Positions 44,451 to 54,270 of a DNA stretch of 64,000 bases are shown piece by piece (position 1 is the stretch's first letter; the number at the start of each line of letters is the position of its first letter). Where the stretch lies: contig NZ_JAFBIQ010000007.1 of assembly GCF_021531315.1 (NCBI RefSeq), positions 1 through 64,000 of the forward strand. The letters run 5' to 3'. The stretch is from Oscillibacter valericigenes (GTDB lineage: Bacteria; Bacillota; Clostridia; Oscillospirales; Oscillospiraceae). The translations under genes and the position numbers were made by a program. The notes beneath the pieces are model-generated. The model was not told the DNA's origin. It ran no database searches and saw only the letters and a list, made by a program, of their open reading frames with translations.

Positions 44451-45865
44451 TCCCTCTCAGCTTTTGCTGGGACTATTCTAACACACTGTCTGCCTTTTCC
44501 CTTTACAGGGATTTTCTTGTGGCAAGACCAGGGAATTTTTTTGGCAATTTCAAGGATTTTGCGTTGGCATTTTCAGGGATATCTTATTGTCTCATAACAG
44601 TGTACGAGGAAACAACCCCGCTTTACAGCAAAAAATATGGCCGCCCGCCCATCGACCCGGTGGTTATCGTGAAGTACCTGCTGGTGGGTTTTCTGTACGG
44701 CATCCCGTCGGAGCGGGAGATCGAGCGGCGCGTCCAGACCGACATCGCCCTGCGCTGGTATCTGGGCCTCGACCTCTTTGACCGGGTGCCGGATCACAGC
44801 ACCGTCTCGCAGCTGCGCCGCCGGAAACCGTCCTTCCACAAGGTGTTTCGGCGGTTATTTGAAGAAGTCGTGGGGCAGTGCGTCGAAAAAGGCCTTGTCA
44901 GCGGGCGTGTGGTCGGCACGGACTCGACCCACGTCAAGGCCAACGCCTCCCGTGCGTCGGAAGAACTGGTGGAAGTCGCGGAGGAGGCCGGCGTTTACTG
45001 GGAACGGCTGGACGATTATGAGGAGGAAGGGTTGGAGGAACTTGAGCGGCGAACCGGAAAGCGCCGCAAAAAGCGGACAAAGCAGATCAAACGGGACAAC
45101 CGCCGCACCCACAAGCGCGTCAGCCGCACAGACCCGGAGTCGGGTCATCTGAAGCGCCCGGGGAAACCGGAGGGGCCTCATTACCTCGCCCATCAGGCGG
45201 TGGACAGCGACTACGGCATCATCGTAGGCCAGACCGTGACTGCCGGAGATGTGAACGATTCCGTGCCGTTTTTGGGCCTGATCGAGCATATTCACGAAAA
45301 TGTTGTACCAATTCAGGCTGCCACGGCGGACGCCGCCTACGATTTCCCGCTGGCCCATCGGGTGCTGGGCGAGCTGGGGATCGACTTCTTTGTACGGCCG
45401 CAGAAGACCGCCGCGCGGGTGTCTGTCCAGTTTACGCGGGACGATTTTTGCCGCGACGAGAACCGTGATGTGTACCTCTGTCCCATTGGAAAAGAGCTGT
45501 GTTTAAGGCGGCTGGCCCGCAGCGCCAGCGGCCTGTTTTGGGAGTATCAGGCGGATAAGCGGGACTGTGCGCTCTGTCCGCTGCGGGAAAAATGCCTGCG
45601 CGAGAGCGACAAACGCGGCGCAAGAAAGGTGTCCGTCAGCTACTTTGCGGCAGACCGACAGCGCAACCTGGAACGCCGTTCCAGCCCGGAATACCGGGAG
45701 GCGCTGAAACTGCGGCAGGTCTGGTGCGAGGGCTCGTTTTCCGCGCAGAAGCGCGAGCACAACTTAGCGCGCGTTTTGCGACGAGGCTTAGAGGCAGCGG
45801 AGGACCACTGCCTCTTGTCGGCGACCGCATTGAACCTGAAACGGATGATAAAACACGCCGGATGA

Positions 45866-46253
45866 CGCCAGAGGGCGTCTTTTTTTGTTGGTAGGGCGGA
45901 GCGGAGCGAGACTTTGTCAACAGCACCAAATCGTGCCTTTTTCTGTCTGTTTAATTTTGTCAGTTGCGGTCGCTTTTTCGGTAACTATCTCTAAATTCTT
46001 TGATTTCTGTCTTGGTTTTTATCGGTAGTTCCCAATATGGGAATCCTCGGGATGAATAACCCCAACCGGTTCTGCTCAGCCGGATCAGTCTTGAGGGTCT
46101 CGTAGGAGAGTCCTCTCTGCCGCAGCAAAGATACGCGGAAAGCCTACTGTAATTTTCATTAATATCAATCCGCTTCTGTCCTGTTAAGCCCTTGCGGCGC
46201 AGTGGTTTGCCAAGCGTCGCCGCCTTTGCTCAATTTAGAAGAGTCGACCTTAA
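45866..46253. other. Non-coding stretch with a relic of an island end
   Basis: About 390 bases. 46143-46207 resembles the right end of the island (60404-60470): CCTACTGTAATTTT, then an AATCCG segment, then AAGCCCTTG. On the minus strand 46135-46070 one frame reads 'LRQRGLSYETLKTDPAEQN', a fragment of an unidentified protein. Confidence 0.5.
46143..46207. repeat. Relic of an island right end
   Basis: About three quarters identical to 60404-60470, in the same orientation, including the CTACTGTAATTTT half-palindrome and the AAGCCCTTG arm. The other half of the palindrome is missing. Confidence 0.55.
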
Positions 46254-47153
46254 TTAATGTACACTGAATAATAGAAAAAGCCTTATATTTCAATCCATAG
46301 AAGCCAATTCGTGGTATAATTGGAGCAAGGAAAATGACAAGAATTCAGCAAAAACCTTGCACCTGGAGGGCAACTATGTATCGTTACAGCAATGGCCAGA
46401 TCAGCTTGGCGGATTTCAAACAGCCGGTGGGCATGAATCTGAAGGAAAGCAACCGTTGGGTAAAGAAAGCCCAGACGATCCCCTGGCCGGAGATCGAGAA
46501 GCGCTACGCCGCCCTATTCACCAACCGGAAAGGCAATGTGGCCAAGCCGCTGCGTCTGGCCTTGGGAGCCTGCATCATTCAGGCGGAATATGGCTATTCT
46601 GACGAGGAAACCGCGCTTCAGATCCAGGAGAACCCATATCTTCAATATTTCTGCGGGTATCCTGGCTATGATGACGAAAAGCTGCCCTTTGACCCGTCTT
46701 TGATGGTGTATTTCCGCAAGCGCCTGACACCGGAAGTGCTGGGTGAGATCAATGAGATGATCGTGCGGGACGCGAAGGAGCGTCAGGTCAAAGAAACCGA
46801 TTCCAAGGATGACGATGATTCTGACGGCCAGCCGGGAACTGGCGGAAACAGCGGCACTATGATCGTGGACGCCACCTGCGCGCCGTCCAATATCCGTTAT
46901 CCTCAGGATGTTTCCCTGCTCAACGAGGCCAGGGAGAACGCCGAAACGCTTTTGGATGTTCTTCACAATCCCGCGGACGGAAAGAAGCCTCGAACCTACC
47001 GCAAACGCGCCCGGAAAGAATACCTGAAATACACAAGATGCCGTAAACACACCGCGAAAATGACCCGCAAAGCCATTGGAAAGCAGCTGGCTTACCTCCG
47101 GCGCGACCTGAATGCCATCGATGGCAAACTGTCCCTCGGAAAAAATCTGCCCC

Positions 47154-47163
47154 CTCGCCAGAC
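47154..47163. repeat. Left target duplication of the IS4 element
   Basis: CTCGCCAGAC, identical to 48759-48768. Confidence 0.92.
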
Positions 47164-48758
47164 CAATGTCAGTAAGTTAAGCTGACAAAAGCATCATTTC
47201 GTGCGGCCATTTTGCTAACTTCGGTTAGCAAAATGGCCTTTGTAGTTAGAAGCGTGTCCCGACACGCCAAACTACGAGGAGGCTTACTTATGAATCCAAA
47301 AACCGTAAAAAAGCACTGAAAGATGCAATTCAAGCTATGACAGACTACAAATGGCTCTTCTCCGCAAGACCCGGCAAAGACAATACCAGGAACAGGAAGT
47401 TTCCCTTTCAAAAAGTGATTCCCTTCATCCTGGCCTTTAGAGGCGGAACGCTTAACCACGAAATTATGGATTTCTTTGGCTTGGATCCCTCTACGGGAAC
47501 TTCTTCTGCTTTTATCCAACGACTATCTACAATCCTTCCAGAGGCGCTTGAATCCCTATTCCATGACTTCTCCAGAAGTGTCGACGAAAACAAGCTGTAC
47601 AGAGGCCTCCGTCTTCTTGCCGTTGACGGCTCCGATTTGCAGATTGCAGCCAATCCCAAAGACCCGGATTCCTTCTATCCGGGGGTAAACGGGCAGAGAG
47701 CATACAACCTGCTGCATATCAACGCTATGTATGATTTGCACCAGCACATTTATGTGGATGCTCTTGTTCAGAAAAGCAGAAAGGCTGACGAATCCGCTGC
47801 ATTAACTGCCATGGTAGATCGCACTGCTATTGAAAGTGCTTTGCTCTTTGCGGACAGAGGCTATGAATCCTATAACAATCTTGCTCACATTCAGGAGAAG
47901 GGCTGGAATTTCTTGATCAGAATTAAGGACGGCACAGCCGGTATTGCATCCGGCCTTGCTTTGCCAGCCACAGATGAGTTCGATGTTCCTTTCCATTTGA
48001 AACTGACAAATAAGCAGTCAAATGAAGTAAAAGAACTGCTTAAAGACAAAAATCACTATAGGCATATCACAAATACCATCCGATTTGATTATCTGCCACG
48101 CACATCAAGAAAGTACGACCCTGCTGTATTCTTTGAACTGCATTTCAGAATCGTTCGCTTTCCTATCTCAGATACCGCGTGTGAAACCATTATTACGAAT
48201 CTGGATGCATCCGCTTTCCCTTTACATGATATTAAGAGGCTTTATGCGATGCGCTGGGGTATTGAGACCTCTTTCCGCAACTTGAAACACACTCTGGGAC
48301 TTCTTCATTTACACGCAAAAAAGGTGGAGTTCGTTCTCCAGGAGATTTTTGCCAAGCTCACCATGTACAACTTCTGCGAATTGATTACACAGTCCGTAGT
48401 CATCCGGCAGGCACAGAAAACGCATACCTATAAGGTTAATTTCTCTGATGCAGTACATATTTGCAGACAATTCTTCCTTGGAGATGTCCCTCCACCCATT
48501 CTTGAAGCCATGCTTATGAGATATATTTCGCCCATTCGCCCCGGTCGAAAAGATACTCGTAAGCTAACGCAGAAATCTTCTGCCAGCTTCACCTATAGAG
48601 TAGCACAATTCTTGTGATTTGAACATTCTTTTTTAAGCGGATTTTCCGATCCGCTTTGTTGTTATGCCCTGATATCGCAAAAAACAGCGCACAGCTTGCT
48701 TTCGCTTTGCTGTGTGCTGTCTTTGTGAGGTTCCTTACTTGCTAACTAAGTGACATTG
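47164..48758. mobile_element. IS4-family element (IS231-like)
   Basis: 1595 bp with imperfect inverted ends beginning CAATGTCA on both sides and a 10-bp target duplication, the size expected for the IS4/IS231 group. Inserted in the IS5-like transposase gene. Confidence 0.92.
47290..48617 (+). CDS. IS4-family transposase, expressed through a possible -1 frameshift
   Basis: DDE transposase. A good start (ATG 47290, GGAGG upstream) reads nine codons and stops at TGA 47317-47319. The main frame (from 47313, first internal ATG 47337) continues 'ALKDAIQAMTDYKWLFSAR' to 48617, with 'LLAVDGSDLQIAANPKDPD', 'LLFADRGYESYNNL' and 'YAMRWGIETSFRNLKHTLG' (YREK-like region with the catalytic Glu). The frames meet at A-AAA-AAG (47307-47313), the canonical -1 slippery heptamer. 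A frameshifted product begins MNPKTVKK-ALKDAI, like the relative at 1-905. A single-base deletion is the alternative. Confidence 0.8.
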
Positions 48759-48768
48759 CTCGCCAGAC
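48759..48768. repeat. Right target duplication of the IS4 element
   Basis: CTCGCCAGAC, identical to 47154-47163. Confidence 0.92.
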
Positions 48769-49427
48769 GGAGCGTTTGGACACGATCCGCACCGTCTATG
48801 AGCAGCAGAAGTACATGTACGATAACCGTACCCACAGCGTACCTGACCGGATCGTCAGCGTGAGCCAGCCCTTCGTTCGGCCCATTGTGCGGGGAAGAGC
48901 GGGAAAGCCGGTGGAGTTTGGCGCGAAGCTGGACATCAGTGTCGTTGACGGATGGACGCGGCTGGAGTGCTGTTCTTTTGACGCCTACAATGAGGCGGGA
49001 AATCTGCGGGAAATGGCAGAGCGGTTCCGAGCGCGAGAAGGGCATTACCCCAGCCGGATCCTGGCGGACAAAATCTACCGAAACCGGGAGAATCTCAGCT
49101 ATTGCAAGGCGCATGGGATCCGTCTTTCCGGCCCAGCTCTGGGGCGGCCCAAGAAGGGTGAAACCAGAGACAAGGCTCAGGACTATCGGGATGAGTGCGA
49201 GCGCGTGGAAGTGGAGCGCAGATTCAGTCTGGCAAAGCGTAAATGTGGCATGGGGCTGGTTACTGCAAAGCTGCGGGAGACTGCGGCCCATGTGATCGCC
49301 ATGTCCGTTCTGGCGCTGAATCTCCGCAAGATTCAGTGCGCTCTTTTGAGAATGCTCGCATATCTTCTGGAGCTTCTCGCTCAGAACAAAAATTGGGCAC
49401 TTGTTCAGTGGACATTATTTAGTCTCT

Positions 49428-50408
49428 TTATTTTCCTACAGCCTGTTTTACAGCTGCCACAATATCCTTGGGCAGCGTGCGGCACAGATCCTCCAGATGC
49501 GGAGTCATCGGGATGGGAACAAACGGCGCACCGATACGAACAACAGGTGCTTTCAGGTCAGAGAACGCCTCCTCCGCAATTGTAGCAGAGAGCTCTGCGC
49601 CGAAACCGCACTGCTTGACTGCCTCATGCGCGACAACGACGCGGCCGGTCTTTTTGACCGACGCAAGGACCGTCTCCTTATCCCACGGAGACACGGTGCG
49701 CAGATCGATGACCTCTGCGTCAATGCCCTCCTTGGCAAGCTCTTCTGCCGCCGTCAGCGCACGACTGACCATAACGCCGTAGACCACGATGCTGACGTCC
49801 TTCCCCTCACGGGCGATACGCGCCTTACCGATGGGAATGGTGTACTCTTCGTCCGGCACCTCGCCCTCCATTTTGAAGAGCGTCTTATGCTCAAAGAACA
49901 TGACCGGATTGTCGTTGCGAATGGCAGTCTTGAGCAGGCCCTTGCCCTCGGCAGGGCTGGAGGGAATGACTACCTGTAGGCCGGGCATATGCGCAAACCA
50001 CGCCTCCAGACAGTCGGTATGATGTGCGCCCTGCATCTTCAGGATACCGTCGGGACAACGCACGACCATATGCACCTTACCCTGTCCGCCAAACATATAG
50101 CGAGACTTCGCTGCCTGATTGGTCAGCTCATCCATGCATACGGGAAGGCAGTTAGAGAAGCGCATATCAATGACAGGACGCATTCCCGCCAAGGCCGCGC
50201 CAACGGCGCTTGCCACAATAGCAGTCTCGGAGATCGGTGCGTCAAGCACACGGCTCTGATCGCCGACGGCCTCGCCGAGACCAATATAATGTCCCATGGA
50301 GCCACCGTTCCCGATGATGTCCTCCGCCATCGCGTAAACGGACGGGTCGCGGAGCATCTCCTCTTTCATCGCTTCCCAAGTTGCCTGCTTATATGTCTTA
50401 ATACTCAT
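49428..50408 (-). CDS. 2-oxoacid (acetoin/pyruvate-type) dehydrogenase E1 beta subunit
   Basis: Thiamine-diphosphate E1 beta subunit, 326 residues. Conserved parts are 'EDIIGNGGSMGHYIGLGEA', 'DAPISETAIVASAVGAALA', 'GGQGKVHMVVRCPDG', and a C-terminal transketolase domain ('VIDLRTVSPWDKETV'). With the E1 alpha gene 12 bases upstream it forms the decarboxylating E1 enzyme. The E2 and E3 genes are not in the window, so the substrate (acetoin, pyruvate, branched-chain oxoacid) is open. GC content is near that of the host, so it is cargo, not IS. Confidence 0.88.
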   Translation of the reverse strand: MSIKTYKQATWEAMKEEMLRDPSVYAMAEDIIGNGGSMGHYIGLGEAVGDQSRVLDAPISETAIVASAVGAALAGMRPVIDMRFSNCLPVCMDELTNQAAKSRYMFGGQGKVHMVVRCPDGILKMQGAHHTDCLEAWFAHMPGLQVVIPSSPAEGKGLLKTAIRNDNPVMFFEHKTLFKMEGEVPDEEYTIPIGKARIAREGKDVSIVVYGVMVSRALTAAEELAKEGIDAEVIDLRTVSPWDKETVLASVKKTGRVVVAHEAVKQCGFGAELSATIAEEAFSDLKAPVVRIGAPFVPIPMTPHLEDLCRTLPKDIVAAVKQAVGK

Positions 50409-50420
50409 GTTCCGTCCCCC

Positions 50421-51392
50421 TTAGTCGTACATATCCGTAAACAGCTCCGAAGCATCGGGATACGGGCTGTCAATGGCAAATTGCTTCGCCTCTTCGATCA
50501 TAGCGTCGATCTTTGTCTGCACAGCGTCAAAATCAGCCTGCTCCAGCCAGCCAGACTTCAGGCAACGGCGTTCAAAGTTCTTAATGCAGTCGTCCGCTTC
50601 CCAGCGAGCCTTTGCCAATGCCGGATCACGGTAGCGCTGTCCATCCCCTACGATGTGGCCGAAAGGACGATGCGTCTGGCATTCAAGGAAGCCACAGCAA
50701 TTGCCCTCGCCATTGCGAGCACGCTTGGCAAGACGCTGCATTCCGTCGTAAACTTCAAAGAAGTCATTTCCGTTGACTACATAGCTGTCCATACCGTAAC
50801 CAAGCGCACGCTTAGACAGATCCATTACTGCCTGCTGTCCGCCAGTCTTATGCGGCGTGGAGCAGGCGATCCCATTGTTTTCGCAGACAAAGATCACCGG
50901 CAGATGCCATGCCGCCGCCATGTTGGCCGCCTCATGGAACGTGCCTCGATTGGATGCGCCATCACCGAAGAACACGACAGAGATCGCGCCGGTCTTTTGA
51001 TAACGAGCCGCCAGCGCTGCGCCGACCGCGAGGCCGAAGCCGCCGCCAACGATACCGTTCGCGCCCAGCATACCAACGCTGAAATCCGCGATATGCTGCG
51101 AGCCGCCCTTTCCCTTGCAGGAACCGGTGGCCTTGCCGTAAAGCTCCGCCATCATCGGATTAAGCTCAGCACCCTTTGCAATGGTGTGTCCATGGCCGCG
51201 ATGCGTACTTTCAATGTAATCCTTGCGTTCAAGGCATGCACAAACGCCGGTTGCAACCGCTTCCTCGCCAACATAAACATGCACATTGCCCAGTATTTCA
51301 CCGGCCTCGCGGGCACGCTTTGCCTCAAGATCGAATTTACGGATCTTGACCATAGTTTCGTAATGCTTTAAAAGTTCTTCTTTTGTAAACAT
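50421..51392 (-). CDS. 2-oxoacid (acetoin/pyruvate-type) dehydrogenase E1 alpha subunit
   Basis: E1 alpha subunit of 323 residues with the thiamine-diphosphate motif 'GDGASNRGTFHEAANMAAA' and 'IFVCENNGIACSTPHK', and the HGH loop 'ESTHRGHGHTIAKGAE'. The start at 51392 follows AAGGAG. It follows a TRAP transporter gene on the same strand and precedes the E1 beta gene. Confidence 0.88.
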   Translation of the reverse strand: MFTKEELLKHYETMVKIRKFDLEAKRAREAGEILGNVHVYVGEEAVATGVCACLERKDYIESTHRGHGHTIAKGAELNPMMAELYGKATGSCKGKGGSQHIADFSVGMLGANGIVGGGFGLAVGAALAARYQKTGAISVVFFGDGASNRGTFHEAANMAAAWHLPVIFVCENNGIACSTPHKTGGQQAVMDLSKRALGYGMDSYVVNGNDFFEVYDGMQRLAKRARNGEGNCCGFLECQTHRPFGHIVGDGQRYRDPALAKARWEADDCIKNFERRCLKSGWLEQADFDAVQTKIDAMIEEAKQFAIDSPYPDASELFTDMYD

Positions 51393-51414
51393 TTCCCTGC
51401 TCCTTACTCTATAT

Positions 51415-52290
51415 TCATCCAACGATCCACATGGTCAACGGCTCCACATAGGTAATTAACAGAATAGCCAACAGACCAAAAACATAAAACATTCTACAGT
51501 TCTTCACAATAGACATAACCGGTTGCTTAGAGTAGGTATTCGCCATAAACACGCACGTACCGAAAGGTGGCGTAAACAGGCCAAACGCAAGGTTTACAAC
51601 AGTAATAATACCAAAGTGGATCGGGACCACACCAAGCATAGACGCGACAGGGAAGAAAATTGGCGCCGTTAAGATAATAATAGGCACTGTTTCCATCAAC
51701 ATACCCAAAATCAGGTAAATTACATTTACTATCAGCAAAAACATAATCTTTGACAGTCCTGACGAGGAAACGAGACGATTAAGCATAGCACTTACCCCCT
51801 CTATGGTCAGTATCCAACTGAACAAAGACGCAATACCCACTAAGAACAAAATTGTTGCTGTCGATATGCCCGCCCCAATAATTGCCTTAACAGCCTTCTT
51901 GATCGTTAACTCGCGATAAATGAAAAAGCCAACAATAAGAGCGTAAATATTCGCTACACAGGCAGCTTCCGTTGCAGTAAACCGGCCTGAATAAATTCCG
52001 CCAAGAATAATGAGCGGGCAAAGCAACCCCCAAAAGGCGCCAGCAAAGCTCTTGGCAACCTCCTTCAAGGAAGGGCGATTATCCTCATGTGTTTCCGTCT
52101 TGCTGACCGACAGCTCAAGGCGTGCGGCAACCATATAGAAAACGCACACTATCACGCCTGCCACAGCCCCACCCGCAAAGAGTTTGGTCACCGAAGTTCC
52201 CGTCTGCGTTCCGAAAATAATAAACGCAATTGACGGAGGAATCAAAATTCCCAGAGTACCGCCAACGGCACCAATTGCCGCCGCAAAGGA
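51415..52290 (-). pseudogene. TRAP transporter large permease (DctM), C-terminal part
   Basis: About 290 codons of the large membrane subunit of a TRAP carboxylate transporter. It begins inside the family motif 'AIGAVGGTLGILIPPSIAF' and has the later signature 'FTATEAACVANIYALIVGF' and 'FGLFTPPFGTCVFMANTYS'. The first third of the protein and the DctP/DctQ genes are missing because the 5' side is replaced by a GDSL hydrolase fragment at about 52290. Its ending overlaps the region before the E1 alpha gene, so transport and E1 genes were probably one operon. Confidence 0.85.
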
Positions 52291-52622
52291 TGGGCGATAC
52301 CCTTTCTTATCATCGTATGCACACCCAGGCTCAGCAGCTGATTCAGCATCGCTCCCATATTTGCCCGGGCGCCGGTATCCGTTTCCGAGAAGAAAATATC
52401 ATTGGCACCGCCCATCAGGAGCACCAAAGGGCGCTGCACGCAGATATCACGATCCGCCAGCAGTGCGCGCAGCCGCACCAGCATACCGCCGGTCGTGTCT
52501 CCGCTGATGCCTTCGTTCACGATCTCCCAGCCCGTCTCCTGCGCGCACAGCCTTGTCCACCGCTGGGACGGCCGCACACCATACCCGAAGGTCAGGCTGT
52601 CGCCGATGCATATCAGTTTCAT
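52286..52622 (-). pseudogene. GDSL-type esterase/lipase, N-terminal fragment
   Basis: Starts at 52622 with 'MKLICIGDSLTFGYGVRPS' (block I with the catalytic Ser), then 'NEGISGDTTGGMLVRLRAL' (block II Gly) and 'LVLLMGGANDIFF' (block III Asn). It runs into the TRAP permease frame near 52290, so the C-terminal catalytic Asp-His block is lost. Confidence 0.82.
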
Positions 52623-52784
52623 TTCTTACCCCGCCCGTCTTCTTGGTATGACCATTATACCATCTCATCTTAAATTATCAACAGTATTTTTTGTTCTGGG
52701 GTGTTCGGAGCTGTTTTGGCTTATACTGTCGCGAAAAAACACAGTAAATACAAGGCTTAATAGTGACAAGTAACTATTTCGTCG

Positions 52785-52824
52785 CAGAAAACGGTGTGAC
52801 CTGAAGGTCACGCCGTTTTTCTGC
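52785..52824. terminator. Bidirectional hairpin terminator
   Basis: GCAGAAAACGGTGTGACC pairs with GGTCACGCCGTTTTTCTGC around TGAA. It lies at the end of the truncated recombinase gene. Confidence 0.8.
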
Positions 52825-54109
52825 GTTCATAGGTTGTTTGTGTGATGATAGGTTTGGAAATAACAGGAATATCCACATCGTCCACGAAGTTGAAGAAAAT
52901 CTTCACTTTCTGCTTGCGCTTGCCGTTGGACTTGTCCGGGGCATAGACGATGATCTTCTTGATATACTCGTTTACAATGGTCTGTGTCAATTCTTCCACA
53001 TCTACATATTTCTGTGTCAGAGCGATAAACGCATCCAGACCGTCGTTCATTTCTTCCCGCTGTTCCACCCATTCTTCGATAACTTCAATTTCGAGCTTTA
53101 ACCGTTCCTGCTCGGCTTCATAGTCCGCAGCCATTTTTTTATATCTGTCCTGACTGAGATTTCCAAGAACGTAGTCCTCGTACAGCCGGGAGATGATGAC
53201 ATCCAGATCGGAAAGGCGTTTCTTTGCCTGTTCCAGTTTCTTTTTATCATCCCGGATACTTCGCTCCTAGTCAATCCTGCGGCATTGCAGCCATTCTTCC
53301 TGAAAACCATCCACATCATTCCGGATATACTCATTGACCGTCCGGATGCGTTCCAGAACGATTTCACGAAGCACATCTTCACGGATATAGTGAGCAGTAC
53401 AGGTACCACGGTTGCTCTTGTAGTTGTTGCAGACGTAGTGATCCTGTTTGCCCTCAAAGCTCTTGCTTGTGGCAAAGTGGAGCTTGCCGCCGCAATCGGC
53501 ACAGAACAGAAGCCCGGAAAACAATCCCTGCCGTTCCGCTTTTACGGGGCGGCGTTTGTTTTTCCTCAGTTCCTGTACCCGGTCAAACTGTGCCTGAGAT
53601 ACAATCGCTTCCTGTGTGTCCGGCAGATAGAACATATTCTCCGGCTCATTGGGAATCCGCTTTTTCAGCTTGTAGGACTTGGAATAGGTTTTGAAGTTAC
53701 AGGTACAGCCCGTGTACTCCTGCCGCTCCAGAATTCCAACAATGGACTGGTTGCCCCAGTGGTACGGTCTTTCCGGCATTGGCTTTTTCTTACGCTTGGC
53801 ATACAGTGCTTTTGCGGTCAGAATCTGCTTTTCTTCCAAAATCCTTGCAATCTGCTCCGGGCCTTTGCCATCAATGCAAAGGTCGAAGATAAGTTTGACT
53901 ACCGGGGCCACTTCTTCATCCAGAATCCAGTGATCCTTGTCCTCCGGGTCACAACGATAACCATAGGGCGGCTTCCCCATGTGCTTGCCGCTGGTTCCTC
54001 TCTGCCGTAGACTGACACGGACCTTCTTACTGGTATCACGGGGATACCACTCGTTGAACATACGTCGTTCGGGAAGGTGAAGCGCAAACAGCAAAAATCC
54101 AGTATTCAT
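52808..54109 (-). pseudogene. Second large serine recombinase, N-terminally truncated, with an in-frame TAG
   Basis: One reading frame of about 430 codons. It begins in foreign sequence and joins the recombinase at 'RMFNEWYPRDTSKKVRVSL', then has 'GKHMGKPPYGYRCD', the zinc ribbon ('CADCGGKL' and 'CNNYKSNRGTC') and the coiled coil. A TAG at 53267-53269 interrupts it, followed in frame by 'ERSIRDDKKKLEQAKKRLS' to 52808. The catalytic resolvase domain is missing, so it cannot work. It is the remnant of another integrative element. Confidence 0.85.
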
Positions 54110-54270
54110 GCGGGTTTGCGGCGAGATGGCTCTCGATCAGATAGCTCTCTTTTAGACGGTCAAGGGGCAGAAATCACAATCGCATAGTTGTTTTTATGGG
54201 AGAATGGCGGTAACAGCGGTCATTCTCCCTTTTTTCGTTCCTGCCGCTTTCAATGAGGAGGAACACGAAC
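54110..54270 (+). other. Spacer before the ParB-like gene
   Basis: Contains a hairpin around GGGAGAATG...CATTCTCCC (54198-54229), probably a terminator of an earlier gene, with TTTTTTCG after it. Confidence 0.5.

Larger units (their letters stand above)
42137..44599. mobile_element. IS21-family element
   Basis: 2463 bp inserted in the IS1182 transposase gene with a 5-bp duplication GTGTA (42132-42136 and 44600-44604). The ends are imperfect inverted repeats beginning TGT and include repeated 'ATCCCTGG...TGCC' motifs, as expected of IS21. Confidence 0.85.
42039..45865 (+). pseudogene. IS1182-family transposase split by IS21
   Basis: N-terminal part 42039-42136 ('MQLAMHMVTIEDLMPQEHF', with GAGGTG upstream) and the rest 44605-45865. 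Joining across the IS21 insertion at the GTGTA duplication restores 'LSFVYEETTPLYSKKYG' in frame. The C-terminal part contains the DUF772-type domain, 'GTDSTHVKANASRASEE' and the cysteine-rich 'CALCPLREKCLRES'. Apart from the insertion it looks intact. Confidence 0.88.
41970..45924. mobile_element. IS1182-family element interrupted by IS21
   Basis: Inverted ends GCTGTTGACAAAGTCTCGC (41970-41988 and, inverted, 45906-45924), perfect over 19 bases. It truncated the IS110 transposase on its left and was later split by an IS21 element. Confidence 0.8.
46254..49419. mobile_element. IS5/IS1182-like element interrupted by IS4
   Basis: Imperfect inverted ends TTAATGTACACTGAATAA (46254-46271) and, inverted, ATAATGTCCACTGAACAA (49401-49418). 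It carries one transposase gene, split by an IS4-type element. Confidence 0.7.
46376..49419 (+). pseudogene. IS5-like transposase split by an IS4 element
   Basis: N-terminal part 46376-47163 ('MYRYSNGQISLADFKQPVG', GGAGGG upstream; DUF772 domain; 'GTMIVDATCAPSNIRYPQD' with the first Asp) and C-terminal part 48769-49419 ('RLDTIRTVYEQQKYMYDNR', 'SRILADKIYRNRENLSYC', 'VEVERRFSLAKRKCGMGL' with the catalytic Glu). The TSD-based join restores 'PPRQTERLDT' in frame. The frame runs to the right end of the element without a clear stop. Confidence 0.85.
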
